64,000 nucleotides of DNA, taken from contig URGJ01000001.1 of assembly GCA_900547445.1 (NCBI GenBank), positions 62,001-126,000 of the forward strand, given 5' to 3'. Position 1 is the stretch's first letter, and each line of letters opens with the position of its first letter. The position numbers were made by a program, and so were the translations under genes. Of the stretch, positions 25,845-34,730 are shown piece by piece. The notes under the pieces were generated by a model that worked only from the letters and a program-made list of their open reading frames with translations, was not told the origin of the DNA and made no database searches. The stretch comes from an uncultured Oscillospiraceae bacterium. Its GTDB lineage: Bacteria > Bacillota > Clostridia > Oscillospirales > Acutalibacteraceae.

Positions 25845-25943
25845 GACGAGGACTAAACAATTCTGTTTATGTAATTTTGCTTTTCGTTAGTCTCTCTGTT
25901 TTGATTTTACGATGTATCTGTATTATCCTGTGCCAAAATGCCC

Positions 25944-25974
25944 TTGTTATCATTTTGTTATCGTGGTTGATAAC
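25944..25974. repeat. Putative integrase arm-type repeats, left end of element B
   Basis: TTGTTATCA (25944-25952) and TTGTTATCG (25955-25963) repeat with 11-bp period, and an inverted GTTGATAAC follows at 25966-25974. They lie about 100 bp right of the core at 25837. Apart from these, the core and the terminator, 25691-26066 holds nothing I can assign. Confidence 0.55.
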
Positions 25975-26066
25975 AAGAATAATTTCACCGTGGATAATAA
26001 GGAAGTGGTATGTGTGTATTATATCGCACTTGACCTCAAATTGCAATATGTTTTTCAAAATTTACA

Positions 26067-26125
26067 CGCAAGATTGACAAAAAGCGTGCAAACCTCTTGC
26101 GGTTTAGGGAACAATCTATTATAAT
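26067..26125 (+). promoter_or_regulatory. Promoter and inverted-repeat operator of the AbiE operon
   Basis: TTGCGG (26097-26102) and TATAAT (26120-26125) are 17 bp apart. A 7-bp inverted repeat, CGCAAGA (26067-26073) with TCTTGCG (26095-26101), overlaps the -35 box. AbiEi antitoxins are known to repress their own operon by binding inverted repeats at the promoter, which fits this layout. Confidence 0.55.
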
Positions 26126-26151
26126 ATAAACACGCATAATGAGAATACTGC

Positions 26152-26781
26152 ATGCAGAAAGTTGGTGGCAGTTTGAGTAAGCACGATATCGTAAACGAAG
26201 TATTTAATACAGTCGGTGAAGTTGCAAAGAAATCTGATTTCATTTCTGCCGGACTGAAAGAACAAGATATTTATACACTTTTTAAGCAGGGATATATTGA
26301 ACGTGTCAGGTATGGTTATTATAAACTGTCTGTTGGGGATGAACTCAAAGAAGAAGTTCTCCTTTCCAAATTGATGACACAAGGCATCGTTTGTGTTGAA
26401 TCGGCGCTGTTTTATTACGGTTACAGCGATTTTGCACCCCGTGAGTGGACGATTACCGTTCCCCGTTCCTATTCCAGAACCGTAAAAGCCATACAGGAAA
26501 AAGTACCGGTAAAGGCGTATTATGTTCAGAACGATATGTACCACCTCGGTGAAACAACAGGTACTTTTAACGGTGTCACACTTCCCGTATATGACCGTGA
26601 ACGCACTATCTGTGACTGTTTCAAATACCGTACGAAGCTGGATAATGAGATATTTAATAAAGCAATCAACGCCTATGTATCAGACGAAAAGAAAAACCTT
26701 GCCACCCTTTCCAAATATGCAAAAGAAATGGGCGTTTATAAAAAAATGATGAATGTAATGGAGGTACTGCTTAATGGCTGA
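26152..26781 (+). CDS. abiEi: Type IV toxin-antitoxin AbiEi-family antitoxin/transcriptional regulator
   Basis: The 209-residue protein has an N-terminal winged-helix region (S-K-H-D-I-V-N-E-V-F through the Y-I-E-R-V-R-Y-G-Y-Y-K-L wing). A larger C-terminal domain follows with A-L-F-Y-Y-G-Y-S-D and P-V-Y-D-R-E-R-T-I-C-D-C-F, typical of AbiEi proteins. AbiEi represses the operon and counteracts the AbiEii nucleotidyltransferase. Its end overlaps the abiEii start by 8 bp. The ribosome binding site before the ATG is weak; a TTG 21 bp downstream after GGTGG is an alternative start. Confidence 0.88.
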   Translation: MQKVGGSLSKHDIVNEVFNTVGEVAKKSDFISAGLKEQDIYTLFKQGYIERVRYGYYKLSVGDELKEEVLLSKLMTQGIVCVESALFYYGYSDFAPREWTITVPRSYSRTVKAIQEKVPVKAYYVQNDMYHLGETTGTFNGVTLPVYDRERTICDCFKYRTKLDNEIFNKAINAYVSDEKKNLATLSKYAKEMGVYKKMMNVMEVLLNG

Positions 26782-27670
26782 TATTGCTGCATCTGTGCTT
26801 GCACGACTGAAAAATAAGGCTGCCGAAAGCGGAAGAAGTTATCAGCTTTGTCTGCAGCTCTTTTGCCAGGAAGAATTTCTGCGCCGTTTGGAAAAATCCA
26901 AATATGCAGAAAATCTTGTGCTGAAAGGCGGATTGTTTATCTATTCCCTTACCGACTTTGACAGCCGAGTAACAGTTGATGTGGACTTTTTGCTCCGCCA
27001 AATGCCAAATACGCCGGAGCAGTTAAAAACCGTGTTGGAGGAAATTATTGCAACACCTACCGGAAACGACTTTATCACTTTTGAGATTAAAGATATTGCT
27101 CCTATTGCTGTTGCCAAAAAGTATGCAGGAATCGGTGCATCGGTGGTCGCCCGCATTAAAAACACCAAAACACCGTTCAGTATTGACTTTGGTGTAGGAG
27201 ATGTCATCGTACCGAAACAGGAAAAACGAAAAATCCCGACACAGCTTTCCGACTTTGACGCCCCGACAGTAAATACATACTCCCTTGAAACAACCATTGC
27301 CGAGAAGATTGACGTTATTCTTAGTCTAATGGAATTTTCAAGCCGAATGAAAGATTACTACGATATTTACTATCTTGCCAATAAATTTGATTTTGACGGC
27401 AAGGTGCTCACCGAAGCACTTAAGAAAACTTTTGAAAATCGTGGACACACCTTTACGGTTGAACAGTTTGAGCAGGTTATGGGCTTTGACAGAGACGGCT
27501 CAATGCAAAAGAAATGGAAAGCATTTGTCCGAAAAATTGATACAAAAACCGATGATTATGGTACTGTGCTGAAAACAATAAAAGAGTTTCTTACAGAACC
27601 GTTTGTAGCGGCAGTCAAAGGTAAAGAGATTATTGACAAATGGTCTGCTTATAGTGGGAAATGGATGTAA
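26774..27670 (+). CDS. abiEii: AbiEii-family nucleotidyltransferase toxin
   Basis: The 298-residue protein has the nucleotidyltransferase core K-G-G (51-53) and D-V-D (Asp69, Asp71) within T-V-D-V-D-F-L-L. The later block E-T-T-I-A-E-K-I-D-V-I-L and R-M-K-D-Y-Y-D-I-Y-Y-L are signatures of AbiEii/AbiGii. These toxins transfer nucleotides to tRNA or other targets and stop growth during phage infection. GGAGG lies 10 bp before the ATG inside abiEi, so the two are translationally linked. It is the second cargo gene of element B. Confidence 0.9.
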   Translation: MADIAASVLARLKNKAAESGRSYQLCLQLFCQEEFLRRLEKSKYAENLVLKGGLFIYSLTDFDSRVTVDVDFLLRQMPNTPEQLKTVLEEIIATPTGNDFITFEIKDIAPIAVAKKYAGIGASVVARIKNTKTPFSIDFGVGDVIVPKQEKRKIPTQLSDFDAPTVNTYSLETTIAEKIDVILSLMEFSSRMKDYYDIYYLANKFDFDGKVLTEALKKTFENRGHTFTVEQFEQVMGFDRDGSMQKKWKAFVRKIDTKTDDYGTVLKTIKEFLTEPFVAAVKGKEIIDKWSAYSGKWM

Positions 27671-27684
27671 TTTTGGAGGTAGTT

Positions 27685-30600
27685 ATGGCAAATATTGACG
27701 TTAAATATGATGTTTGGAAAAACAAACTATTGGATTTAGGAAAACGCAATAGATTGTTGAATTATAAAGATACTGCACGCTCAAATGTTAAAATTGAATA
27801 CCCCGAGTGCGGCACTCTGTATAATATGATTGTAAAAGAAGAGAACGCATTGGTCTTTCCTTTTGAATACGACGAAGAAAATTCAGAAATCGAATATGTT
27901 TCTAATGTTGAAACTAATAAAAATACCAGTGATTTGCAAAAAGCACTTAGAAATTTAAGAAATAAGGCAAAGACTGCTATTGAGGAACAAGGTGTAAATG
28001 TCTTGTATCTTTCGTTTGGTTTTCTGAAATGGACAGAATCAGAAAACTCCAATCAGAGTTTTACATCTCCGTTAGTTTTAGTTCCGGTTACATTAACAAT
28101 CGAATCAATTAAATCTCCATATACTTTAACACTTCACGAAGATGAAATCGTTGTCAATCCCACCCTTGTTTATAAACTTGAAAATGATTTTGGAATTACT
28201 CTGCCTACGTTTGATGAAAACGGGGATATTGACGACTTTCTTGAAGAAGTCAAAAGAAGTATTACATTAAAGAACTGGTCAGTTACAAAGGATGTTGGGC
28301 TGAGTCTGCTTTCTTTTTTGAAAATCAATATGTATTCAGACTTAAACAAACATAAAGAATCTATCGTTGCTAATCCTATCGTAAGAGCAATAAGTGGTGA
28401 TGCGTCTGCTATTACCAGAATTTCTGACGAAATGACAGATTTCGATTTTGATAAGCAGATAAAACCGACTGATGTATTTCAAGTTGTAGATGCCGATGCC
28501 AGTCAACAAGATGCTATCATGATGGCGAAAAAAGGCGTTAGCTTTGTTTTACAGGGGCCTCCCGGCACCGGTAAAAGCCAAACGATTACAAATATAATTG
28601 CCGAAAGTCTTGCCGACGGTAAAAAGGTTTTATTTGTTTCTGAAAAGATGGCAGCTCTTGATGTCGTCCACCGCAGATTATCAAGTGCCGGCTTAGATGA
28701 TTTCTGTCTTGTTTTACATAGTCATAAGGCAAATAAAAGAAACGTTTTAGACCAACTCGGCAAAGTATTGGATCTTAGTCAGAAAAAAGTTAAATTGACT
28801 GATGAGGCATACCAAAAATTAAATGTTTTACAAGCAGACAAGGATAAATTAAACGCTTATGCTGAGCAAGTATATGAAAAAATTGAACCTCTTGGTAAAT
28901 CAATATATGAAGTGAACGGTATTGTAGCAAACTTAGATAGTTACGATGATTATATCTTCGATATTAGCGATATTCGCAATGTGACAAAAGAACAATATAA
29001 TAAATATAGTTATCTGTTAGCTCAATTTGCTACCACCATTGGAAAAATGACAGATGACTTTAAAAACAATCCTTGGCGAGAATGCCACTTAACATCTGTT
29101 TCTAACGAGTTTAGACACGATGCAACTTCCCGCCTTAATAATCTTTTGCCTAAACTCAAAGATTTTGATGAAAAGTTAGCAGAAGTATTTGTTACACTAC
29201 ATATGGATGTACCGCATACTCTCCAAAATGTGGACCAAATAATTGAAGTGCTAAATGTTATTGAATCAGCACAAAAAATCCCATCAGAATGGATACTGAC
29301 TGATGGAATTCAGCCTTTGTTTGATGAAATTACAAATTGCATCAAACTAAAAAAAGAACTTATTTCATTGTCAGATAATTTAGCAGATAAATATAAAACA
29401 ATTCACACAAATGAATCAATAGCGGAGCTTTCTTCTGCTGATTCTTTAAATAATACTTCTGCTTTAATAAGCGAGAAACGAAACTTAAAAGAATTAGTTA
29501 CTTCTACTAAGCCTTATTCTGCTTGGAACACAGATGTAATTGATAGCGTAACAGCCCTGTTGTCACAGGCTATTGAAACGGCTAATGAAATAAACGCCTT
29601 AAAGAATGAACTCCTTGAGGTATATGAACCAACGGTTTTTGAATTGGATTACAATGCAATATTAGGACGAATCAAAACAGAATACACCTCGTTTACAAAG
29701 GTTTTCAAGAAAGAATACAAACAGGACAAAAAGGCAATACAACTTCATCATAAGAATATTGTTAAGAAAATCAGCGATGAAGAAATGCTGTCTCTTGTCG
29801 AGAAGCTTCGCAAAATAGACGAAACAAGGCAATGGTATGCCGATAACGCTAAATCATTGAGGGAATATTTTGGCGAAGATGTTGTCGATGAAAACACAGA
29901 TTATACTGTTTATCAAAAACGTATTATAGCATTCAACGCCATAAATAATGCAATTAAAATCATTAACGATATGGTTGAAATTTTCAATCACATTAGTGAT
30001 AAGGAACAATTATTGCAAGAACATTACCAATTCTTGTATAACGGAATTTTATCCGACTGGGAGGCAATCCGTAGTGCTTTAAATTGGGCAATATCATTTA
30101 AGGACAGCATATATAAAATAAACGTTTCAGATTATTTTGTCAAAGCGGTATGTGATGGAAATGAATTCATTGACATCTGCAAACAAGAAAATGATACTTT
30201 GGAAGAACTTAAGCGTACGATATCTTTCGAGTACAGGTGGTTTGTATCAAATTTTGCTCATCCTGAAATATTTGATACAATAGAACTTCCCGATCTTTAT
30301 AATAGGTTAAATGCTTGCGTTAACGGACTGTTTTTATTGGAAGAGTGGATCGATTTCAGTTCCGCAAAAGCAAACTGTATAGCCGGCGGATTGAGCAGTT
30401 TTATAGAGGTTATTGAACAACACAATATTCCGTCACAGGATATTATACCGATTTTCAAGAAGCGTTTCTTCCGCTTGTGGTTGGATGCTGTACTTCCTGA
30501 ATATCCTGCTGTTTTGAATTTCAGAAGAAAAGTGCAGGAAGCGACCATTGATGAATTCACATTGTTGGATAAAATGCAATTTGAAATTGCAAAAGCTCGA

Positions 30601-32700
30601 ATCAAAAGCAAGCTTATTAATGACTTGCCTTCTCTTGAACATTTTACAAATGGTGTCGACGAAATAAGCATATTGAAAAGAGAGTTGAATAAGCAACGCA
30701 GAATTATGCCAATCAGACGCTTATTTAAAGCTATCCCTAATTTGTTGCTTACGCTGAAGCCTTGTTTAATGATGTCTCCACTTTCGGTTAGTTTGTTTTT
30801 GGAAGCTGAAACATACAAATTTGATATTGTAATTTTCGATGAGGCTTCTCAAGTGTGCACAGAAAATGCCATTGGTGCAATTTCAAGAGCGAAGCAAGTT
30901 GTCATTGCCGGCGATAGCAGACAATTGCCTCCCACAAATTTCTTTCAGGCAGCAGTGTCGGAAGGTGATTTTGACACTGATGATGACGACGAATTTGACG
31001 ATTCAGATGCTTATGAATCCATTCTGGATGAAGCAAATATGTTGCCGGAAAGGACTTTAAGATGGCATTACAGAAGTAGGCACGAAAGCTTGATTGCTTT
31101 TTCTAATGCCAAAATCTACAAAAACAAACTCATTACGTTCCCCTCAAACATAGAAAAAGTAGAGAATAATGGTGTCGAATACATATATGTAGCAGATGGC
31201 TATTATGATCGAGGCGGTAAGAAAGGAAATGTTATAGAGGCTAATAAAGTAGCTGATCTTGTATTTAAACATTTCAAAGAACAACCCTATCGTTCTTTAG
31301 GTGTTATTGCATTTGGTGAAGTTCAACAACAAGCCATTGAAACTGTAATTAGAGAAAGAAGAATTCAAAATCAAGAATTTGAGCCGTTCTTTTCAGAAGA
31401 TAAAGAGGAAGCATTCTTTATAAAAAATCTTGAAAATGTTCAGGGTGACGAAAGAGATACTATCATTTTCAGCATAGGATATGCTAAGGATGCCGCAGGT
31501 GTGTTCAGGATGAATTTCGGACCTCTTAGCAAATCAGGTGGTGAGCGTCGCTTAAATGTTGCAATTACTCGAGCAAAATATAATGTAAAACTTGTCGGCT
31601 CGATTATGCCTACCGATATCGATATTGATAAAATTAGTTCTGAGGGTCCGAAGCTGTTAAGAGCGTATATCGATTTTGCAATAAATGGTACACAGGTACT
31701 TGAAAGAGAAATAACCGAAAGCGATATTGTAGAGCATGATTCACCTTTTGAGGAAGCGGTGTATAATTTCCTCGATAGAAAAGGCTATAAACTTGCAACA
31801 CAAGTAGGATGTTCGGGTTATAGAATTGATATGGCTGTAAAGCATCCTACATTGAGCGGAATCTATGTTTTAGGTATAGAATGCGATGGTGCCGCTTATC
31901 ACTCTGCAAAAACTGCCAGAGAACGTGACCGTTTAAGACAAGATGTCCTTGAAAATATGGGTTGGAAAATCTATCGTATATGGTCTACCGATTGGATAAA
32001 AGATCCAATAACCGAAGGACAAAAACTTGTTGAGGCCATTGAAAATGCTATTGCCAATTATGGTATAGATGAAGATGCTATTCAGTTGAATTTAACAAAC
32101 AATACTCAAAATACAAGTGCTGATGATTTTGTAAGCGTTGAAGAAAAAGAATTGTCGGTTCAATCCACGGAAAACCCTTATGGATTTGAGGAAGCAGAAT
32201 TGCCGAATTTCTCATCTTTACCTCGTAACAGATATGGATATTTAGAATTAACAGATTGTATTATGGAAGTGGTTAATACAGAATATCCTGTACATTACGA
32301 ATTGCTTTGTCAACGATTAGCTCCTCTGTTCGGAAATGAAAAGGCGACAGTCAAGATTCGTCGAGAAGCCGATATAGGCTTGGCACGATTGGGAACAAGA
32401 ATTGTTCGTAAAGGCGATTTTATTTTCCCGAATGGTTATGAAACAATTCCTGTTCGTATGCCAAACAGTAGAAAAATTCAACACATCTGTATTGAAGAAC
32501 TATCTGAAGCAATGTTTAGAGTTTTGCAAACTTGCGTCGGAACTACAAGAGAAGCGCTTTGCTCGGAAACCACACGTGTTTACGGTTTTAACAGAGCAGG
32601 TCAAAATATTTCGTCAGCAATGTCCAATGCAGTAAATGCTTTAATTTCTACAGGCAGAGTTGAAGAAATTGAAGGAAAGCTAAAAATAAAAGGAGAATAG
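27685..32700 (+). CDS. DUF4011 superfamily 1 helicase with C-terminal nuclease domain
   Basis: I start at the ATG at 27685 after a GGAGG site, giving 1671 residues. The N-terminus (W-K-N-K-L-L-D-L-G-K-R-N-R-L-L-N-Y) is a DUF4011 domain. Walker A, Q-G-P-P-G-T-G-K-S, lies near 290; Walker B, F-D-E-A-S-Q, near 1050; then A-G-D-S-R-Q-L-P-P, and R-R-L-N-V-A-I-T-R-A near 1285. A long helical insert separates Walker A and B. Residues about 1352-1440 form a Vsr/MTES_1575-type nuclease (S-P-F-E-E-A-V, then I-D-M-A-V, then I-E-C-D-G-A-A-Y-H), followed by a DUF3320 tail. Similar single-gene helicase-nucleases occur in defence islands, and I recall them listed as a predicted anti-phage type (Hhe). It follows abiEii by 14 bp. 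Confidence 0.9.
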   Translation: MANIDVKYDVWKNKLLDLGKRNRLLNYKDTARSNVKIEYPECGTLYNMIVKEENALVFPFEYDEENSEIEYVSNVETNKNTSDLQKALRNLRNKAKTAIEEQGVNVLYLSFGFLKWTESENSNQSFTSPLVLVPVTLTIESIKSPYTLTLHEDEIVVNPTLVYKLENDFGITLPTFDENGDIDDFLEEVKRSITLKNWSVTKDVGLSLLSFLKINMYSDLNKHKESIVANPIVRAISGDASAITRISDEMTDFDFDKQIKPTDVFQVVDADASQQDAIMMAKKGVSFVLQGPPGTGKSQTITNIIAESLADGKKVLFVSEKMAALDVVHRRLSSAGLDDFCLVLHSHKANKRNVLDQLGKVLDLSQKKVKLTDEAYQKLNVLQADKDKLNAYAEQVYEKIEPLGKSIYEVNGIVANLDSYDDYIFDISDIRNVTKEQYNKYSYLLAQFATTIGKMTDDFKNNPWRECHLTSVSNEFRHDATSRLNNLLPKLKDFDEKLAEVFVTLHMDVPHTLQNVDQIIEVLNVIESAQKIPSEWILTDGIQPLFDEITNCIKLKKELISLSDNLADKYKTIHTNESIAELSSADSLNNTSALISEKRNLKELVTSTKPYSAWNTDVIDSVTALLSQAIETANEINALKNELLEVYEPTVFELDYNAILGRIKTEYTSFTKVFKKEYKQDKKAIQLHHKNIVKKISDEEMLSLVEKLRKIDETRQWYADNAKSLREYFGEDVVDENTDYTVYQKRIIAFNAINNAIKIINDMVEIFNHISDKEQLLQEHYQFLYNGILSDWEAIRSALNWAISFKDSIYKINVSDYFVKAVCDGNEFIDICKQENDTLEELKRTISFEYRWFVSNFAHPEIFDTIELPDLYNRLNACVNGLFLLEEWIDFSSAKANCIAGGLSSFIEVIEQHNIPSQDIIPIFKKRFFRLWLDAVLPEYPAVLNFRRKVQEATIDEFTLLDKMQFEIAKARIKSKLINDLPSLEHFTNGVDEISILKRELNKQRRIMPIRRLFKAIPNLLLTLKPCLMMSPLSVSLFLEAETYKFDIVIFDEASQVCTENAIGAISRAKQVVIAGDSRQLPPTNFFQAAVSEGDFDTDDDDEFDDSDAYESILDEANMLPERTLRWHYRSRHESLIAFSNAKIYKNKLITFPSNIEKVENNGVEYIYVADGYYDRGGKKGNVIEANKVADLVFKHFKEQPYRSLGVIAFGEVQQQAIETVIRERRIQNQEFEPFFSEDKEEAFFIKNLENVQGDERDTIIFSIGYAKDAAGVFRMNFGPLSKSGGERRLNVAITRAKYNVKLVGSIMPTDIDIDKISSEGPKLLRAYIDFAINGTQVLEREITESDIVEHDSPFEEAVYNFLDRKGYKLATQVGCSGYRIDMAVKHPTLSGIYVLGIECDGAAYHSAKTARERDRLRQDVLENMGWKIYRIWSTDWIKDPITEGQKLVEAIENAIANYGIDEDAIQLNLTNNTQNTSADDFVSVEEKELSVQSTENPYGFEEAELPNFSSLPRNRYGYLELTDCIMEVVNTEYPVHYELLCQRLAPLFGNEKATVKIRREADIGLARLGTRIVRKGDFIFPNGYETIPVRMPNSRKIQHICIEELSEAMFRVLQTCVGTTREALCSETTRVYGFNRAGQNISSAMSNAVNALISTGRVEEIEGKLKIKGE

Positions 32701-32702
32701 TT

Positions 32703-32850
32703 ATGAAAGACCATATTATTATTGAAAAAGCCAAAGCATCATTGCCTTAAACAAGTTTAAGGATGGCGATTTTGTATGCGACGACAAAGAGATTAACGAT
32801 GTCTTAGCGTACAATAAAATCACCCGTGATGATACAGAAAACAACCAATA
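32703..32850 (+). pseudogene. Frameshifted small-gene remnant
   Basis: An ATG at 32703 opens M-K-D-H-I-I-I-E-K-A-K-A and stops after 16 codons. A neighbouring frame continues N-K-F-K-D-G-D-F-V-C-D-D-K-E-I, then A-Y-N-K-I-T-R-D-D-T, to a TAA at 32848. Together they look like one gene of about 50 residues broken by a frameshift near 32740. I cannot assign a function. Confidence 0.45.
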
Positions 32851-32889
32851 AAAAACGGCGGCAGAGAGCAAAATCCCTGCCGCTTTTTT
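32851..32889 (-). terminator. Intrinsic terminator of the element B backbone operon
   Basis: A GC-rich stem (32858-32864 with 32877-32883) followed by six T residues on the minus strand lies directly after the tnpV stop. It resembles the terminators at 45451 and 25772. Confidence 0.85.
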
Positions 32890-32893
32890 CCGG

Positions 32894-33271
32894 TTAGGTG
32901 TAAATAAAATCTGTATTCACGACCTCGGTGGCTCTGCTGCGGATGTTGTTCATTCGACCAACCCACGCCATTTGATTGTCCGCCTTGAGTTGTTCGGTCA
33001 CACCCTCACGCTCTGCCATCTGTTTCACCAGCCGAGAAAACATTTCTTCCGCCTGTTTGTCAATATCAGCAAGGTAACTGTTTAACTTGCCGCTGGTCAG
33101 CAGATTGGCATATAGCACCCTTCGATTTTGCTTGAGGTGTCGCAAATGTCGCTGTCCCCATATGCCGATTGGCTGTTGTTCCTCAGCGGGTAATGCAAGG
33201 TCAGGCAGATAATAATCTCCCTGCAAGGTGTAACGGATCCCCGTTTTTTCGTCTGTAAAATGCTGTTTCAT
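32894..33271 (-). CDS. tnpV: TnpV-family transposon-encoded protein
   Basis: The 125-residue protein has the TnpV pattern: an aromatic N-terminus with T-L-Q-G-D-Y-Y-L-P-D-L, G-I-W-G-Q-R-H-L-R-H-L-K, L-L-T-S-G-K-L-N-S-Y-L-A-D-I-D, and the C-terminal M-N-N-I-R-S-R-A-T-E-V-V-N. TnpV proteins are found on Tn4451-like mobilizable elements; their exact role is not established. It is the last gene of the leftward backbone operon of element B, with a homologue at 45482 in element A. Confidence 0.88.
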   Translation of the reverse strand: MKQHFTDEKTGIRYTLQGDYYLPDLALPAEEQQPIGIWGQRHLRHLKQNRRVLYANLLTSGKLNSYLADIDKQAEEMFSRLVKQMAEREGVTEQLKADNQMAWVGRMNNIRSRATEVVNTDFIYT

Positions 33272-33280
33272 TGTGTTGTC

Positions 33281-34459
33281 CTACCTTTCATCTTTATTAT
33301 TTCTAAAGCGTTTTTCACGCTGTTTAGACTGTTTTTCCAACTTTGCTCTATCAAGCAAGTCATAAATTTGTTTATGACCAAATACTTTGTGGAGAAGTTT
33401 GTAATCCCTGTTTTCCACACGCAAATTTTCATTTTCTTGTGATAATTTTTCATTAACTTTCGATAGCTTCTCGTTTTCACGATATAGGTTTCCGTTTGTG
33501 ATGTTCAATCTGTGGTAACTGTCCAATGCCTTGAAATATCGTGCAAATAAGGTGCTGATTAAAGACTTAAATCGGGCTACAAGCGGCTCAACAAACTTTG
33601 TTTTATAACTTCTCGCCGACATCATTGCAGGCGGTTCAGGGAGCTGATATTCAGGCTCATTCATTATACTTTCATCAAGTTTCTGCAAGGCTTTCTCTCC
33701 GTTATCGAAGTTCTCAATGCGGTCAGCCATAACACGAAACTCATCTTTTTTCTCGGCAATTTGATTGTCCAATACAGCGATTTCCTTTTCTCGCTCCTGC
33801 TTTTTATAGTCTAAAACAGACAGATGTTTTTCGTGAGTATCCTTGTGTTCCCACTCAATTCCGTAGCGTTCCATAACAAATGCGAGTGCGGATTTTTCTG
33901 CGCTTACCCATTGATTCCACTCGGTATCTCCACGGGTTCCGCCCTTAAATCCTTGTGCGGCAAGAGCCTGCTTGAGTGATACTCTTGTATCAAGTCCACG
34001 CTTGCTTCCGATGGTGAACGGAACAAAATCAATGTGCAGATGTGGTGTTGCTTCGTCCATATGAAGATGAGCAGAGAACACTTTTAACTGAGGATTGCGT
34101 TCCTGAAACCCACGATAGTATTCATCCAAAATCCGTCGTGCAAACTCTCCGTTTTCGCTTTCTGCGCTCATATTTTCTTTATCGCCTATCTGCAAAATGA
34201 GTTCGTGGAACGGCTTTTCTTGCTTTGAATTACGGATTTTTTCATAATAGTTTTCTATCTTGCGGTCGGCTCTTGTCTGCTTAGAATTATATCTTTTAAG
34301 AGCTTCGTCAAACAATTCGTGATAGACATTTTTGATATTTTCATTGCAGTAGTCGATATTTAGATGTGTTCGACTACCGTCAATATTTTCCGCTTTGAAC
34401 TTGCGGCTGTTGTGATTAACCGAGCCTTTACCGACCATTGCACTAATCGTTCTTTTCAT
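33281..34459 (-). CDS. mob: MobV/Pre-family relaxase
   Basis: The 392-residue protein has an N-terminal relaxase domain with S-V-N-H-N-S-R and the metal-binding motif H-L-H-M-D-E-A-T-P-H-L-H-I-D near residues 128-141. A Glu/Lys-rich coiled coil fills the C-terminal half. MobV enzymes nick plasmid DNA at oriT and stay bound to the 5' end for transfer; Tn4451 TnpZ is a relative. The putative oriT lies just upstream at 34496-34541. AAAGGATG precedes the ATG. A close homologue is at 45887-47047. Confidence 0.92.
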   Translation of the reverse strand: MKRTISAMVGKGSVNHNSRKFKAENIDGSRTHLNIDYCNENIKNVYHELFDEALKRYNSKQTRADRKIENYYEKIRNSKQEKPFHELILQIGDKENMSAESENGEFARRILDEYYRGFQERNPQLKVFSAHLHMDEATPHLHIDFVPFTIGSKRGLDTRVSLKQALAAQGFKGGTRGDTEWNQWVSAEKSALAFVMERYGIEWEHKDTHEKHLSVLDYKKQEREKEIAVLDNQIAEKKDEFRVMADRIENFDNGEKALQKLDESIMNEPEYQLPEPPAMMSARSYKTKFVEPLVARFKSLISTLFARYFKALDSYHRLNITNGNLYRENEKLSKVNEKLSQENENLRVENRDYKLLHKVFGHKQIYDLLDRAKLEKQSKQREKRFRNNKDER

Positions 34460-34495
34460 TAAATTTCACATCCTTTCCTTATCCGGCGTAGCCGG

Positions 34496-34541
34496 GGTTC
34501 TGTTACTCTTGTCAAGAGTAACGCAAAAGCACTTTTGACAG
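34496..34541. other. Putative oriT of element B
   Basis: A 46-bp block identical to 47085-47130 in element A lies immediately upstream of the relaxase gene. It contains the inverted repeat GTTACTCTT (34502-34510) and AAGAGTAAC (34514-34522) with a 3-nt gap, followed by GCAAAAGCACTTTTGAC. Identity in noncoding DNA next to the cognate mob gene fits a nic region. The rest of 34460-34730 is GC-richer, partly shared with element A, and contains no gene I can support. Confidence 0.6.
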
Positions 34542-34730
34542 CCTTCTGCCATCAAAAGCTGCTATTGCGCTCTCCGAGGGGGCGTTGCCCCGTTGTCTGC
34601 GGACAACTCCCCAGCAGAGCCGCCCTTTGAAAAGGGCACCCTGCACCCCGCCTAAACTTCGTATTGGAATACCTGCCGAAAAAGAACATTGCAAGATTGC
34701 GAAAGCCCCCGCCTTTGCAATGTTGCAACC

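Noticed and set aside
26074..26079. TTGACA as a -35 box for the AbiE operon
   Set aside because: It lies about 40 bp from the only good -10 box; TTGCGG at 26097 has the correct 17-bp spacing.
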